Notes: generated by a model from the letters alone, not told the origin. A stretch of DNA of 64,000 bases from Amycolatopsis solani (GCF_033441515.1 NZ_JAWQJT010000003.1:620001-684000); one strand, 5' to 3'. Positions 51,435 through 60,396 are shown, counted from the first letter of the stretch. Numbers and translations: made by a program.

Positions 51435-54347
51435 TTACAGCGGGTGCACCGGGCCGTTGTTGGTCACGCCCCGCACGTTCGACGGCGCGCCGGCCGCCGG
51501 GGGCTGGACGAACCCGTTGATGTGCAACGCGACCGCGCGGATCGAACCGGAGTCGCTCGCCGCCGCGTCGACCACCGAGAACGTCCACGTGCCGTCCGCG
51601 GCCGCGCCGGTCAGGCCGCCGGTCAGGGACTGCGTCGGCCGCCAGGTGCCGGTGAACGGCGCGTTGGCCGAGGTCACCGTGCTGAACGCCGCCGCCGCGT
51701 TGTCGGCGAAGACGACCTTGCACAGGTTCTTGCCCGAGCTGCCGTTGCGCTGGAACACGGTCGCCTTGGCACCCGAAGGCGCGGTCAGCGTGCCGACCAG
51801 GTCACCGACGTACGAGTGGTTCAGGCCCACCGTCGTCGAGGCCGGGTCCGTGCTGCACGTGGTGCCGTCCACGGAGAACGTCACCTTGGACGCGCGGCCG
51901 ACCCCGGTGACCGGGATGGTCACCGACGCGCCGACCGGGCTGTTGTCCGGGATCGCCACCGGCTCGCCGGTGTAGGCGAAGTCCTGCGCGACCGGCGACG
52001 GGGTGCCGACCGGCAGCGAGAACGACGTCGTCGTCGGCGAGTGCGCGCCGGCGAAGGTGACGCGGGCGTTCAGCACCACCGGCACGCCGAGCTGCTGGCT
52101 CGCCGGGACGGTGATGGTGAAGTCGTTGACGCCGGTCTGTCCCGGGCTGATGGTGCCGTAGGACTTGGACCGCGGCGCGACCGTGACACCCGGGGTCGGG
52201 CTGGTGAGCACGACGCTGGTGGACACGGCGGTGCCGTCGCCCTCGTTGGTCACCGGCAGGGTGACCTTGGCGGTGTCGCCCGGGTCGAGCGCCGAGCCGC
52301 CGTCGGCCGGGGTGACCGTCGGCTGCTTCGCCACCGCGAGGGGCTGCGGGCTGGCCCCGGTGTAGGCCAGCACCTTGTCCGCGAGGATGACGCCGGCCCC
52401 GGTGAAGTTGTCGCGGCCCGGGGTTTCGATGTCGATCGCGGTGGTGATCAGCGCCTCGCGGACCTCGGACGGCGGCAGCCCGGGGTTGCCGGACAGCACG
52501 AGCGAGGCGATGGCGGCCGCGTGCGGCGCGGCGGCCGAGGTGCCGAAGAACGGGTTGAAGCCGGTCACGCTGGTGGTGACGCCGTCGGCCGCGGTGATCT
52601 CCGGCTTGTTCCGGACCTCGCCGCCGGTCGAAGACACGTTGCCCGGGGTGATGGGCGTGCCGTCGGCCTCGTAGAACACGCGCCGCGGGCCGTCGGAGCT
52701 GAACCGCTCGGCCTTGGTGGCGCCGCTGAACGAGCCCGGGTACGGGCCGGCCGGGTTGGCCGGGTCACCCGGCTCGAGGAGCCGGCCGAAGGCCTTGGCC
52801 GCCGGGGCCGCCGCGACGCTGAAGGCGTCCCGCGCGGCCGAGTGGCCGACCGTCACGCCCGGGGTGTTGAAGGCCTTCAGCCCGTCCGCCGAGTCGGAGA
52901 ACCGGCCGCGCAGCGCGGACAGCGACAGGTAGCGGTTCTGGCCGGAGAACTTCACGATGGCCAGCCGCAGCCCGGTGCCGCCGAACGACGGCGTCGTGAT
53001 GCGCTCGTACGGGTCCTGGGTGCCGGTCTGGACGTCCTGGCTGAAGCTGACGACCGCGCCCGCGGAGTTGAGCAGGTAGAGGTCGTAGTCGTTGGCCGAG
53101 GCGCCCAGCGGGTCGGACCAGTGCAGCGTCACCGGGACGCCGGCCGAGGAGGCGTTCGAGATGGGCTCGTAGATCTGGTTGCCCGCCGCGCCCGCGAAGT
53201 TGTGCGCGGTGCCGGCGAACTTGCCGACCGACTTGCCCGAGTCGACGAAGTCGCCTTCCCAGTGCCCGGCGGTGCCGCTGGTGACGTTGCCTTCGTTGCC
53301 CGCCGAGGAGAAGTACAGCGCGCCGTCGGCGGTCACGTCGTTCACGGCCTGGGCGATGATCCAGTCCTGGAACGGCGATTCCTTGAAGTAGATGACGTCG
53401 TCGACGATGACGTCGCAGTGCGACTCGAAGCGCAGCTTGCGGATGTTGTCCGCGAAGCTGGCGTCGGAGTTGAACGCGGAGGCGAAGCCCAGCTTCGCGT
53501 TGGGCGCGAGGTCGTGGATGATCTCGAGCATCGCGGTGCCTTCGTCGCCGTCGCCCTCCTGGCCGGCGATGACGTCGACGTCCGGCGGCAGCTCGCCCTT
53601 GGCGACCGAAGCGGCCAGGGAGTCGACGCCGTCGGACAGCGCGCACGCCTTCACGCCGACGCCGGTGACGCCGAACTGCTGGCGCGCGAGGTCGGCGTTG
53701 TGCGCGCGGTCGCCCTCGCTGGTGAGGGTCGCGGCCGCGGCGGCGCTGCGCTGCGCCTTGGCGTTCACGGCTTGCTGCAGTTCGCCGGCGATGCGGTCGG
53801 CCTTCTGCTGCTTGGATTCGGTCTTCCCCGGCGTCGTCGCGGGGGTGGCCAGCTCGCGGGCGGTCATCGCCTCGTCGGCCCGCTCGACGCGCTTGACGTC
53901 GCCGCGGGCGGCGATCTCGCCGAGCGCGCTCACCGGGACTTCGGCGCGGACGCTGCCGTAGCGGTCCGACACCGCGCGGATGCCCGCCCCGGCCTTGGTG
54001 AGCCCGGCGATCAGGTCCGGCGACACCTTGCTCGCGCGGATGTCGACCAGCGCGGTCCCGGCCGGGGAAACGGCGGCCCCGGACTGCAGTGCGTTCAGCT
54101 GCTTCGCCGTGCCCTTCGCGGCGACGAGCAACTGGCTGTCCAACTTGGACTCGGTGGCGGTGCGCCCCGCCTTGACCGCCTGCAGGGCGGCGATCTGCTG
54201 CTGCGCGGTTTCGGTGAACGCGTCCGGCGTGGACGCGGTGGCGGCCCCCGCGGCGGGCGGGGAAACCAGGCCGAGCGCGGCGAGCAGTGCCGCGGCCCCG
54301 GCGGTGAAGGCGGTGGATCTCGATCTCGTGGAACGGGTACGACGCAC
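51435..54347 (-). CDS. Secreted S8/S53-like serine protease with P-domain
   Basis: 970 aa from the GTG at 54347, preceded by GGAGG; the frame extends to 54386 but lacks a better ribosome site. Signal peptide about residues 1-37, then a pro-region to about 190. The protease domain holds Asp in ALSDGVD (~235), EGTAML where subtilisins have HGTHVA, Asn in SSAGNEG (oxyanion) and GTSAAAPHAAA (Ser ~605). The His-to-Glu change is like sedolisins. Ig-like/CARDB-type segments follow, and a C-terminal P-domain (last ~130 residues, SYVGDLVGTLTAPSG). Extracellular; probably degrades proteins or processes surface proteins. Confidence 0.88.
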   Translation of the reverse strand: MRRTRSTRSRSTAFTAGAAALLAALGLVSPPAAGAATASTPDAFTETAQQQIAALQAVKAGRTATESKLDSQLLVAAKGTAKQLNALQSGAAVSPAGTALVDIRASKVSPDLIAGLTKAGAGIRAVSDRYGSVRAEVPVSALGEIAARGDVKRVERADEAMTARELATPATTPGKTESKQQKADRIAGELQQAVNAKAQRSAAAAATLTSEGDRAHNADLARQQFGVTGVGVKACALSDGVDSLAASVAKGELPPDVDVIAGQEGDGDEGTAMLEIIHDLAPNAKLGFASAFNSDASFADNIRKLRFESHCDVIVDDVIYFKESPFQDWIIAQAVNDVTADGALYFSSAGNEGNVTSGTAGHWEGDFVDSGKSVGKFAGTAHNFAGAAGNQIYEPISNASSAGVPVTLHWSDPLGASANDYDLYLLNSAGAVVSFSQDVQTGTQDPYERITTPSFGGTGLRLAIVKFSGQNRYLSLSALRGRFSDSADGLKAFNTPGVTVGHSAARDAFSVAAAPAAKAFGRLLEPGDPANPAGPYPGSFSGATKAERFSSDGPRRVFYEADGTPITPGNVSSTGGEVRNKPEITAADGVTTSVTGFNPFFGTSAAAPHAAAIASLVLSGNPGLPPSEVREALITTAIDIETPGRDNFTGAGVILADKVLAYTGASPQPLAVAKQPTVTPADGGSALDPGDTAKVTLPVTNEGDGTAVSTSVVLTSPTPGVTVAPRSKSYGTISPGQTGVNDFTITVPASQQLGVPVVLNARVTFAGAHSPTTTSFSLPVGTPSPVAQDFAYTGEPVAIPDNSPVGASVTIPVTGVGRASKVTFSVDGTTCSTDPASTTVGLNHSYVGDLVGTLTAPSGAKATVFQRNGSSGKNLCKVVFADNAAAAFSTVTSANAPFTGTWRPTQSLTGGLTGAAADGTWTFSVVDAAASDSGSIRAVALHINGFVQPPAAGAPSNVRGVTNNGPVHPL

Positions 54348-54395
54348 GTGCGCCCTCCGAATCTCCAGGCGCGTGCCCCGACTCACGCTGACCGA

Positions 54396-54468
54396 CAGCC
54401 GGTGATCACCGGCTGGATCAAGCTAAGTACGGTGAGTTCAGCGTAAAAACCCGCCGTTCGAGTGACAA
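54396..54468 (-). promoter_or_regulatory. Protease promoter and a perfect 20-bp palindrome in its leader
   Basis: Leftward TTGTCA (54468-54463), 17 bases, TACGCT (54445-54440). Downstream in the leader, CAGCCGGTGATCACCGGCTG (54415-54396) is a perfect palindrome about 50 bases before the GTG, a good operator or RNA hairpin. The remaining intergenic DNA (54469-54652) up to the dGTPase stop shows no gene or motif I can support. Confidence 0.45.
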
Positions 54469-54652
54469 AGGACAGGTATTTTCCGGAACCGGACGGACGT
54501 CGTAGGCCGTTCAGCGCAACGGTGAATTTCCCACCGGACACGGGCGGGACAACGAGGGCACCGCAAGGGCGACCACCGGCTGGGACGTCCACAATCACCA
54601 CCGCCGGCGCGTGCAAGCACCCGGCCGGCGGGGAAAAGCCGTTACCGCGCGC

Positions 54653-56215
54653 TCAGAGCACGAACGAATCCGACCACGGCTGCGAAGCGCGTCCGGACAG
54701 GGCGTCCAAAAGGGTCACCGCCTGCTTGTCGGTCAGCGAAGCCACGAAGTCGACGACCGCGCGGCCGCGGGCCAGTCCCCGCACCGCGTCCGCCCCGGTC
54801 ACCGGTTCGCCGGTCGCGCCGACGAGCAGCTCGGGCGCCGTCCGCGCGAGACCGTCGTATTCGGCGCGGGCCAGCTCGACGAGGTCGTGCAGCCGGCGCG
54901 GCAGGCGCGACACCTCGTCGCGGTCGAGCAGCCACGCGTCGAGCGCGTCGACCAGGCTGGTCACCAGCCCGGCCTGGCCGCGCTGGTGCAGCGCCAGGTC
55001 GGGGCGCAGCAGCACGAACCGGCGGTGCACGAACTTGAGCACCTGGACCTCGTGCCACTGGGCGGGCCGCAGGGAGACGTGCCCGGTCCGGGTGGACGGC
55101 GAAGCGAGCACGAAGACGCCGTCGACGAGCCGGGCGGTCCAGTTCGCCGAGAACGCCGCCGTCGCCTGCTCGGCCTCGATCGAGCCGTCGAACTCCCCGG
55201 CGAGCAGGCCGTCGACCAGCTCCGCGCGCACCCGCGCGACGGCGGCGGCGAACGCGTCGTCGTCGACGATCCACGCGTCCTTGGCGTGCATGCGGCGGCG
55301 CAGGCGTTCCAGCGATCGGCCGGGGCGGCGCAGGTCGGCGTGCAGCGCCTCGTCGTCCAGCCCGGCCAGCTCGACCGCGTGCTCGAGCCACTCCCCCAGC
55401 TCCGCGGCGACCGGCGCGTGCTGCAGCACCCCGATGCGGTGGAAGTCCTGGAGGTCGTGGATGGCGTAGGCGATGTCGTCGGCGGTGTCCATCACGGACG
55501 CTTCGACGGTCTGCTGCCAGCTTTCGACGCGGCCCGCGAACGCCGCGCGCGCGTGCTCGAAGTCGTCGAGTTCGGTGGCGTAGGCGGAGAACTTGGCCGC
55601 ACCGGTGCCCGGGAGGTCGCCGGGCTCGCCGGCCCCGCGCGGCGGCACGTCCATGGCGGACGGGTGCGGCGAGGGGTGGTGCAGCCGCAACCACGGGTAC
55701 TTGAGGACGGCGGCGCGCACCGCCGCGGTGAGGTCGAGCCCGACCGCCGACGGCCCGCGCACGTCGGTCGTGGTGATGATCCGGAACGACTGCGCGTTGC
55801 CTTCGAAGCCGTCGGCGAGGCCGAAGCGGTGCCGGGCGATCCGGTCGAGCGTCTGCTCCCCGAGGTGCCCGAACGGCGGGTGCCCGAGGTCGTGGGCGAG
55901 CGCGGCGGCCTCGGCGACGTCGGGGTCGCAGCCGCCGAGCTTGTCGGCGAGGCCGGCGTCGGGCCCGGTCGCGATGCGCTCGGCGATGGCACGGGCGACC
56001 TGCGCGACCTTCAGGCTGTGCGTGAGCCGGTTGTGCAGCAGCCCGGCCCCGCCGGCGCTGACCACCTGCGTCACCCCGCCGAGCCGCGCGAAGAACGGCG
56101 ACGCGGCGATCCGGTCGCGGTCGATCCGGAACGGGCTGGTCGCGAGGTCGGTGAACCCGCCGGCCCCGGCCACGGGATCGCGCCGCGCCACCCGCGGGTC
56201 GGTCTCCTGATCCAT
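54653..56215 (-). CDS. dgt: dGTPase-like HD-domain dNTP triphosphohydrolase
   Basis: 520 aa. HD phosphohydrolase: TRLTHSLKVAQVARAI near residue 63 (first His), AAALAHDLGHPPFGHLGE near 105 (the HD pair), then DTADDIAYAIHDLQD near 240 (final Asp). These are the metal and catalytic residues of deoxyguanosinetriphosphate triphosphohydrolases. Length fits the family. It removes triphosphate from dNTPs; related proteins also defend against phage, but here it lies among housekeeping genes. Confidence 0.9.
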   Translation of the reverse strand: MDQETDPRVARRDPVAGAGGFTDLATSPFRIDRDRIAASPFFARLGGVTQVVSAGGAGLLHNRLTHSLKVAQVARAIAERIATGPDAGLADKLGGCDPDVAEAAALAHDLGHPPFGHLGEQTLDRIARHRFGLADGFEGNAQSFRIITTTDVRGPSAVGLDLTAAVRAAVLKYPWLRLHHPSPHPSAMDVPPRGAGEPGDLPGTGAAKFSAYATELDDFEHARAAFAGRVESWQQTVEASVMDTADDIAYAIHDLQDFHRIGVLQHAPVAAELGEWLEHAVELAGLDDEALHADLRRPGRSLERLRRRMHAKDAWIVDDDAFAAAVARVRAELVDGLLAGEFDGSIEAEQATAAFSANWTARLVDGVFVLASPSTRTGHVSLRPAQWHEVQVLKFVHRRFVLLRPDLALHQRGQAGLVTSLVDALDAWLLDRDEVSRLPRRLHDLVELARAEYDGLARTAPELLVGATGEPVTGADAVRGLARGRAVVDFVASLTDKQAVTLLDALSGRASQPWSDSFVL

Positions 56216-56312
56216 GCGCCCGACCCTATCCGGCGCCCCACCCCGGCGACGGGTCAGCCACTCCCGCCGTCAGGTCCGCGCGGTCCCGCCGGAGCCGCGC
56301 GGCCGCGACGCC

Positions 56313-56363
56313 GTGAATGACTCATTCCTGTCGCCGGACGTAGTGAATGACTCATTCCTGTCG
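56313..56363. repeat. Direct repeats of the GAATGACTCATTC family
   Basis: GTGAATGACTCATTCCTGTC (56313-56332) recurs at 56343-56362, 30 bases apart; each contains the 13-base palindrome GAATGACTCATTC. Located between the dGTPase gene and the end of the SRPBCC gene. Confidence 0.7.
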
Positions 56364-56377
56364 TTCCGGGCCGGCCG

Positions 56378-57016
56378 CTACGCCTCGGGTGGGGCGGTGT
56401 AGGCCGCCAGGCAGCGGTCCGCCTGCGCGCGGGCCACGGCCTCGTCCTCGCCGCCCGCGACGTGGGCCTCGTACCAGGCCTCCCCGGCCTTCGTCACGAA
56501 CTCGACGCCCTCCGGGGACCCCATCCACGCCATCGCCTCGGCCGGGTCGACCGCGTACTCGCGGCCGGCGGCCAGGTGGCGGACCAGCGCCGTCAGCGCC
56601 ATGTCCCAGCCGATGCCGACCGCGCCCGGGCCGAACTGGTCCCAGTGGTCGTCGACGTGGGCCACGTGCTCCAGCTCGAACCGCGTCCCGTCACCCTCCG
56701 GGGTCAGGCGGACCTCGATCCAGCTGACGCCGCCGTGCATCTCCCACGTCGCGGCGAAGCTCTTCGGCGGGTCGCAGCGCTCGACCGTGCCGCCCGCGTT
56801 GCCCTCCAGCTGGTACTTCCCGCCCACCCGCAGCTCGCCGCTGACCGGCAGGAACCAGCGCGGGAGGCGCTCGGCGTTCGTGACCGCGTCCCACATGTCC
56901 TCGACGTCGGTGTCGTAGACCTGGCTGATGGTCATGACCCGCGCCTCCCCCGCGTCGAGCACGCGGGTGCCCACCGTCCGGCGGACGGCGCTGATCTGGT
57001 GGCTGACGTCGATCAC
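56378..57016 (-). CDS. SRPBCC (AHSA1-like) family protein
   Basis: 212 aa from the GTG at 57016, which overlaps the ArsR stop (GTGA). START/Bet-v-1-like fold: VEDMWDAVTNAERLPRWF near residue 45, VGGKYQLEGNAGGTVERCDP near 70 and a long C-terminal helix, as in Aha1/SRPBCC proteins. It binds a hydrophobic ligand in a deep cavity. The ArsR-SRPBCC pair is a common actinobacterial unit in which the repressor controls both; the substrate is unknown. Confidence 0.88.
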   Translation of the reverse strand: MIDVSHQISAVRRTVGTRVLDAGEARVMTISQVYDTDVEDMWDAVTNAERLPRWFLPVSGELRVGGKYQLEGNAGGTVERCDPPKSFAATWEMHGGVSWIEVRLTPEGDGTRFELEHVAHVDDHWDQFGPGAVGIGWDMALTALVRHLAAGREYAVDPAEAMAWMGSPEGVEFVTKAGEAWYEAHVAGGEDEAVARAQADRCLAAYTAPPEA

Positions 57017-57360
57017 GGACTTTCTCCTCGGTCGAGACGGCGCTCGCGCTTGCCGCGGGCGATTTCGGTGGCCAGTGCGTCCAGGGGTGGCGTCCAGTAC
57101 CGGCGGAACCGGCCGAGCCAGTCGTCGACGTCCCGCAGCGGGTCGGGCCCGACCGCGTACAGTCGCCTGGTCCCGTCCGCCCGGACGACCGCGAAGCCGT
57201 TGTCCCGCAACACCTTCAGGTGCTGCGACACGGCGGGCTGCGAGATGCCGAACTCGGCCCGGATCACCTCGGTCACCGCGCCGGCGGCCCGCTCGCCGTC
57301 GGCCAGCAGCTCGAGGATCCGGCGGCGGACCGGGTCGCCGAGGACGTCGAACGCGTGCAC
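57013..57360 (-). CDS. ArsR/SmtB family transcriptional regulator
   Basis: 115 aa, GTG start. Winged helix: DPVRRRILELLADGERAAG, then FGISQPAVSQHLKVLRDNGF near residue 40 as the recognition helix, and the wing RADGTRRLYAV. No metal-binding cysteines, so it belongs to the non-metal subgroup that pairs with AHSA1/SRPBCC proteins. It is likely autorepressed at the palindrome in its promoter. Confidence 0.92.
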   Translation of the reverse strand: MHAFDVLGDPVRRRILELLADGERAAGAVTEVIRAEFGISQPAVSQHLKVLRDNGFAVVRADGTRRLYAVGPDPLRDVDDWLGRFRRYWTPPLDALATEIARGKRERRLDRGESP

Positions 57361-57366
57361 CCGGCC

Positions 57367-57396
57367 AAGCTACAAGCCGTCGCTTATATAAGTCAA
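57367..57396 (-). promoter_or_regulatory. arsR promoter with embedded palindrome
   Basis: Leftward TTGACT (57396-57391), 18 bases, TAGCTT (57372-57367), 6 bases from the GTG at 57360, so the transcript would be leaderless. CTTATATAAG (57383-57392) within the spacer is a perfect 10-base palindrome and the likely ArsR operator. Confidence 0.5.
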
Positions 57397-57406
57397 CCCT
57401 GAACAA

Positions 57407-59176
57407 GTGAGGACCGTCACGCGCAGTTACTCCGATGTGAGTAACGCCGGTGAACATCAGACGACATCGGTTCCGCTCGCCGCGCCCACCGGCGAGGATC
57501 GGCTCGTGAAGTCGCCACGCGCGGTCCGCTTCGCCTTCCAGCCGCTGTACAGCCTCCAGACCGGGGGCGTGGTGGCGCACGAAGCGCTGGCCAGGCCCGG
57601 CCACGGAACGGTCCCCGAACTCCTCGCGCAGGCCCGCCGCGAAGGCCGGCTCGCCGACGCCGACCTCGGTCTCGCCATCGCGGCCGTCCGCCAGGACGCC
57701 GAAGAGCCGACCTCGCTCCCCCTGCACCTGAACCTCTCCGCCCGCACCCTCACCGCGCCGCTGTCGATGGTCGACGACCTGCTGGCCGAGCTCGGCGACG
57801 CCGGGCGCCGCACCCGGGACGTCGTGCTCGAGATCGGCCCGCCCTTCGCGGCGGTGCCCGCCGAGCGCGCGCTGGCCGGGATGCGGGCGCTGACCGAGCT
57901 GGGCTTCCGGCTCGCGCTCGACGGTCTCGGCCGCGGCGACCTCCCGCTGGGCCTGCTCGTCGAGGCGCCGGTCGACGTCGTCAAGCTCGACCGCACGGTG
58001 CTGCGCGGGCTGCCGGACGACCCGGCCGCGGTCGCCGTCGTCGAGGCGCTGCTGCACTTCACGAACCGCACCGGCACGCGGCTGGTCGCGACCGGGCTGG
58101 AGACCGACGCCCAGCTCGAGGCCGTCCGCGGGCTCGGCGTCCGGATCGCGCAGGGCAACCTGCTCGCCGCACCCACCGCCGAAGGCCCGGCCCCGGCGCT
58201 GCTGACGCGGCCGCGCCCGGCCGTCGCGCCCGGACCGGCGAAGTGCGTCGGCGACTTCCTGCGCCCGGCGACGACGCTGCCGGAAACCGCCACCTGCGAC
58301 GAGGTCCGCGAAGTGCTCGCGGCGGCCGACGCGCCCTCGGGCGTGGTCGGGGTCGACGAGCTGAACCGGCCGCGCTGGTCGGTCGACCGGACCCGGTTCC
58401 TGGTCGCCGTGACCGGCCCGTACGGGCACGCGCTGCACGCGAAGCGCCCGGCGGCCCGGCTGGCCGACACCCCGCACACGATCGAGGCCCGCGCCGGCGC
58501 GATGGAGTTCCTCGAGCTGGTGACCGACGCCGACTGGGGCCGCACCGGCGACGACGTCGTCGTGGTCGACGAGGTGGGCCGCTGCCTCGGCGTCGTGCTG
58601 GTGACCGAGGTGGTCCGCGGCGTGGCCGAGGCGAAGGTCGAGGCCGCGGCGGCGCTGAACCCGCTGACCCGGCTGCCGGGCAGCGACACGGTCGCCCGCG
58701 ACGTCGCCCGCCGCATCACCATCGGCGAGCCCTTCGTGGCGGCGTGGCTCGACATCGACAGCTTCAAGGCGGTCAACGACACCGCGGGCTTCGCCGCGGG
58801 CGACAACCTGATCCGCGAACTGGGCGCGGCGCTCACCGAGCTCTCCGGCGGCCTGCGCCGGATGCGGGTGAGCCACGTCGGCGGCGACGACTTCCTGGTG
58901 GTCTGCGACGTCGACGAGATCGCCACGGTGGCGGGCGCCCTGCTGGACCGCGGCTGGTCGGCCGACGGCCTGCCGGTGACGGTGTCCTTGGCGACCCTGG
59001 TCTGCGCGAGCGACGCGATCCGCTCGTACCAGGAGGTTTCGCGGCTGCTGGCGCCGTTGAAGAAGCGCGCGAAGGCGGTACCCGGGTCGAGCTGGGTCCT
59101 CGGCCGCCCGGGGTCCGACCGCGTCGAGGTCCTGCGCGGCATCGGCACCCGCGGCTTGCAGGCCGCCGCCGGTTGA
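57407..59176 (+). CDS. EAL-CBS-GGDEF protein
   Basis: 589 aa from GTG 57407; other GTGs at about 57437 and later are possible. EAL domain first (residues about 35-275): HEALARP, LHLNLSA and VLEIGPP keep key acids, but DDFGTG is DGLGRG. A pair of CBS-like modules sits in the middle (280-415). The C-terminal GGDEF domain (425-570) has VGGDDF (Glu to Asp) and the FKAVNDT lysine/Asn patch. The order EAL-CBS-GGDEF is that of actinobacterial proteins in which CBS nucleotide binding controls c-di-GMP turnover; here phosphodiesterase activity is doubtful and cyclase activity possible. Confidence 0.88.
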   Translation: MRTVTRSYSDVSNAGEHQTTSVPLAAPTGEDRLVKSPRAVRFAFQPLYSLQTGGVVAHEALARPGHGTVPELLAQARREGRLADADLGLAIAAVRQDAEEPTSLPLHLNLSARTLTAPLSMVDDLLAELGDAGRRTRDVVLEIGPPFAAVPAERALAGMRALTELGFRLALDGLGRGDLPLGLLVEAPVDVVKLDRTVLRGLPDDPAAVAVVEALLHFTNRTGTRLVATGLETDAQLEAVRGLGVRIAQGNLLAAPTAEGPAPALLTRPRPAVAPGPAKCVGDFLRPATTLPETATCDEVREVLAAADAPSGVVGVDELNRPRWSVDRTRFLVAVTGPYGHALHAKRPAARLADTPHTIEARAGAMEFLELVTDADWGRTGDDVVVVDEVGRCLGVVLVTEVVRGVAEAKVEAAAALNPLTRLPGSDTVARDVARRITIGEPFVAAWLDIDSFKAVNDTAGFAAGDNLIRELGAALTELSGGLRRMRVSHVGGDDFLVVCDVDEIATVAGALLDRGWSADGLPVTVSLATLVCASDAIRSYQEVSRLLAPLKKRAKAVPGSSWVLGRPGSDRVEVLRGIGTRGLQAAAG

Positions 59177-59215
59177 CACCCGCCGGCCGGGCCCGATCAG
59201 CAGTCCGCCGCCGGT

Positions 59216-59263
59216 GGTCGTGAGTGTTTAGGAGGGTTAGAACCCTCCTAAACACTCACGACC
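59216..59263. repeat. GGGTTAGAACCC inverted repeat, copy 4
   Basis: Perfect 23-bp arms 59216-59238 and 59241-59263 around AG, located between the convergent EAL-CBS-GGDEF and DinB genes. The stem differs from copy 1 by paired changes only (AGGAGGG/CCCTCCT against AGTCGGG/CCCGACT). Confidence 0.85.
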
Positions 59264-59283
59264 CGCCGGCGGACCTTCGTGGG

Positions 59284-59718
59284 TCAGCGGCCGGTCGAGC
59301 CGTCGATCAGCTCGCGCAGGATGTCCAGGTGGCCGGCGTGCCGGCCGGTCTCCTCGATCAGGTGGGTCAGCGTCCACCGCAGCTCCGCCACGTCGGCCCC
59401 GGCCACCACCGCGTTCACGCGGGCCGTCGTTTCCCGGTACGCGCCCACGATGTCCTCGACGCTCTCGTCCGGCTTCGCGTGGAAAGTCGCCTTCCACCGG
59501 GTGGTCCGCTCCCCCAGCACCCAGTGGCGCTCGACGTGCGTCAGGTGCTTCACCAGCCCGAGCAGGTTCGTCCCGGACGCGACTCCCGGCGTCCGCACGG
59601 CGGGCTCGCCGACCCCCTCGACCTTCGCGAGCACCGACGCGCGCAGGTAGTCGAGGAAGCCCAGCAGCACCTCGCGCTCCCCCGGCCCGGTCTTCGGCGG
59701 CCCCGCGTCGCGCGCCAT
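59284..59718 (-). CDS. DinB family (DUF664) protein
   Basis: 144 aa from the ATG at 59718, which overlaps the methyltransferase stop (ATGA). Four-helix DinB fold with the metal histidines in LVKHLTHVERHW near residue 45 and LIEETGRHAGHLDILREL near 125. Probably a thiol (mycothiol or bacillithiol)-dependent transferase. Coupled to the SAM methyltransferase, so the two may process one substrate. Confidence 0.88.
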   Translation of the reverse strand: MARDAGPPKTGPGEREVLLGFLDYLRASVLAKVEGVGEPAVRTPGVASGTNLLGLVKHLTHVERHWVLGERTTRWKATFHAKPDESVEDIVGAYRETTARVNAVVAGADVAELRWTLTHLIEETGRHAGHLDILRELIDGSTGR

Positions 59719-60305
59719 CAGGCGGCCCGCCGGACGACCAGCACGTGGTCGGTCACCGTCGCGGTCTGCCCGCCCGGCCCGGTCGCCACCCGCTGGGGCG
59801 CGTCGGCGCGCTCGGCCCGCCACCCGGCGTCCAGGTCCAGCTCGGCGAAGACCTCGTCCGGCGTCGGGAAATCACCCTCGGTATTCCACGACCACGGCGC
59901 CGCCGAGCCGTGATCGACGACGACCAGGCGCCCGCCGGGGCGCAGCGCGTGGGCCGCCGTGCGCAAAACCTTCGCCCGCGGCAGCTCGAACGGCGTGTGG
60001 AAGTACTGGGCGGACACCAGGTCGAACTCGCCATCGGGGAACTCCTCGGCCAGGTCGGCGCGGACCGCGGACACCGGCAGGCCGCGCGCCTCGCGAGCGA
60101 GGTGGGCCACGGCGGTGGCCGAGATGTCGGCGGCGGTGACCCGCCAGCCGCGCCCAGCGAGCCAGAGCGCGTCGCCGCCCGCGCCGCAGCCCAGGTCCAG
60201 TGCGGTGCCGGGCGGCAGGCCGGCGGCGATTTCCGCGAGCACCGGGTTCACCCGGGTCGGGCGGGGCTCGCGGTAGTGGTCGTCCCAGAAGCGGACGGCG
60301 TCCAT
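59718..60305 (-). CDS. Class I SAM-dependent methyltransferase
   Basis: 195 aa, ATG start. Rossmann methyltransferase: LDLGCGAGGDALWLA near residue 36 (motif I), VTAADIS near 55 (motif II acid), and FDLVSAQYFHTPFE near 92. The N-terminus FWDDHYREP resembles the thiopurine/tellurite-type (TehB-like) methyltransferases, which detoxify small compounds. Shares a 91-bp divergent promoter region with an XRE-cupin regulator. Confidence 0.9.
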   Translation of the reverse strand: MDAVRFWDDHYREPRPTRVNPVLAEIAAGLPPGTALDLGCGAGGDALWLAGRGWRVTAADISATAVAHLAREARGLPVSAVRADLAEEFPDGEFDLVSAQYFHTPFELPRAKVLRTAAHALRPGGRLVVVDHGSAAPWSWNTEGDFPTPDEVFAELDLDAGWRAERADAPQRVATGPGGQTATVTDHVLVVRRAA

Positions 60306-60370
60306 GTCTCTCCTTCGTGCCGGGGTACGGCGATCACCGTGCCCCGCGGGCCCGGCGGGCCGCACGAAAA

Positions 60371-60387
60371 CTTGCCGGACCGGCAAG
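60371..60387. promoter_or_regulatory. Perfect operator palindrome CTTGCCGGACCGGCAAG
   Basis: Eight-base arms CTTGCCGG and CCGGCAAG around A, 9 bases upstream of the XRE-cupin ATG at 60397 and 66 bases upstream of the methyltransferase ATG. It is placed to autoregulate the XRE-cupin gene and to repress the methyltransferase/DinB operon. Confidence 0.6.
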
Positions 60388-60396
60388 ACTGGGGGC

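Noticed and set aside
54653..56215. dGTPase as part of a defence island
   Set aside because: Deoxyguanosine triphosphohydrolases can be anti-phage, but here the gene is alone among ordinary genes with no partner.
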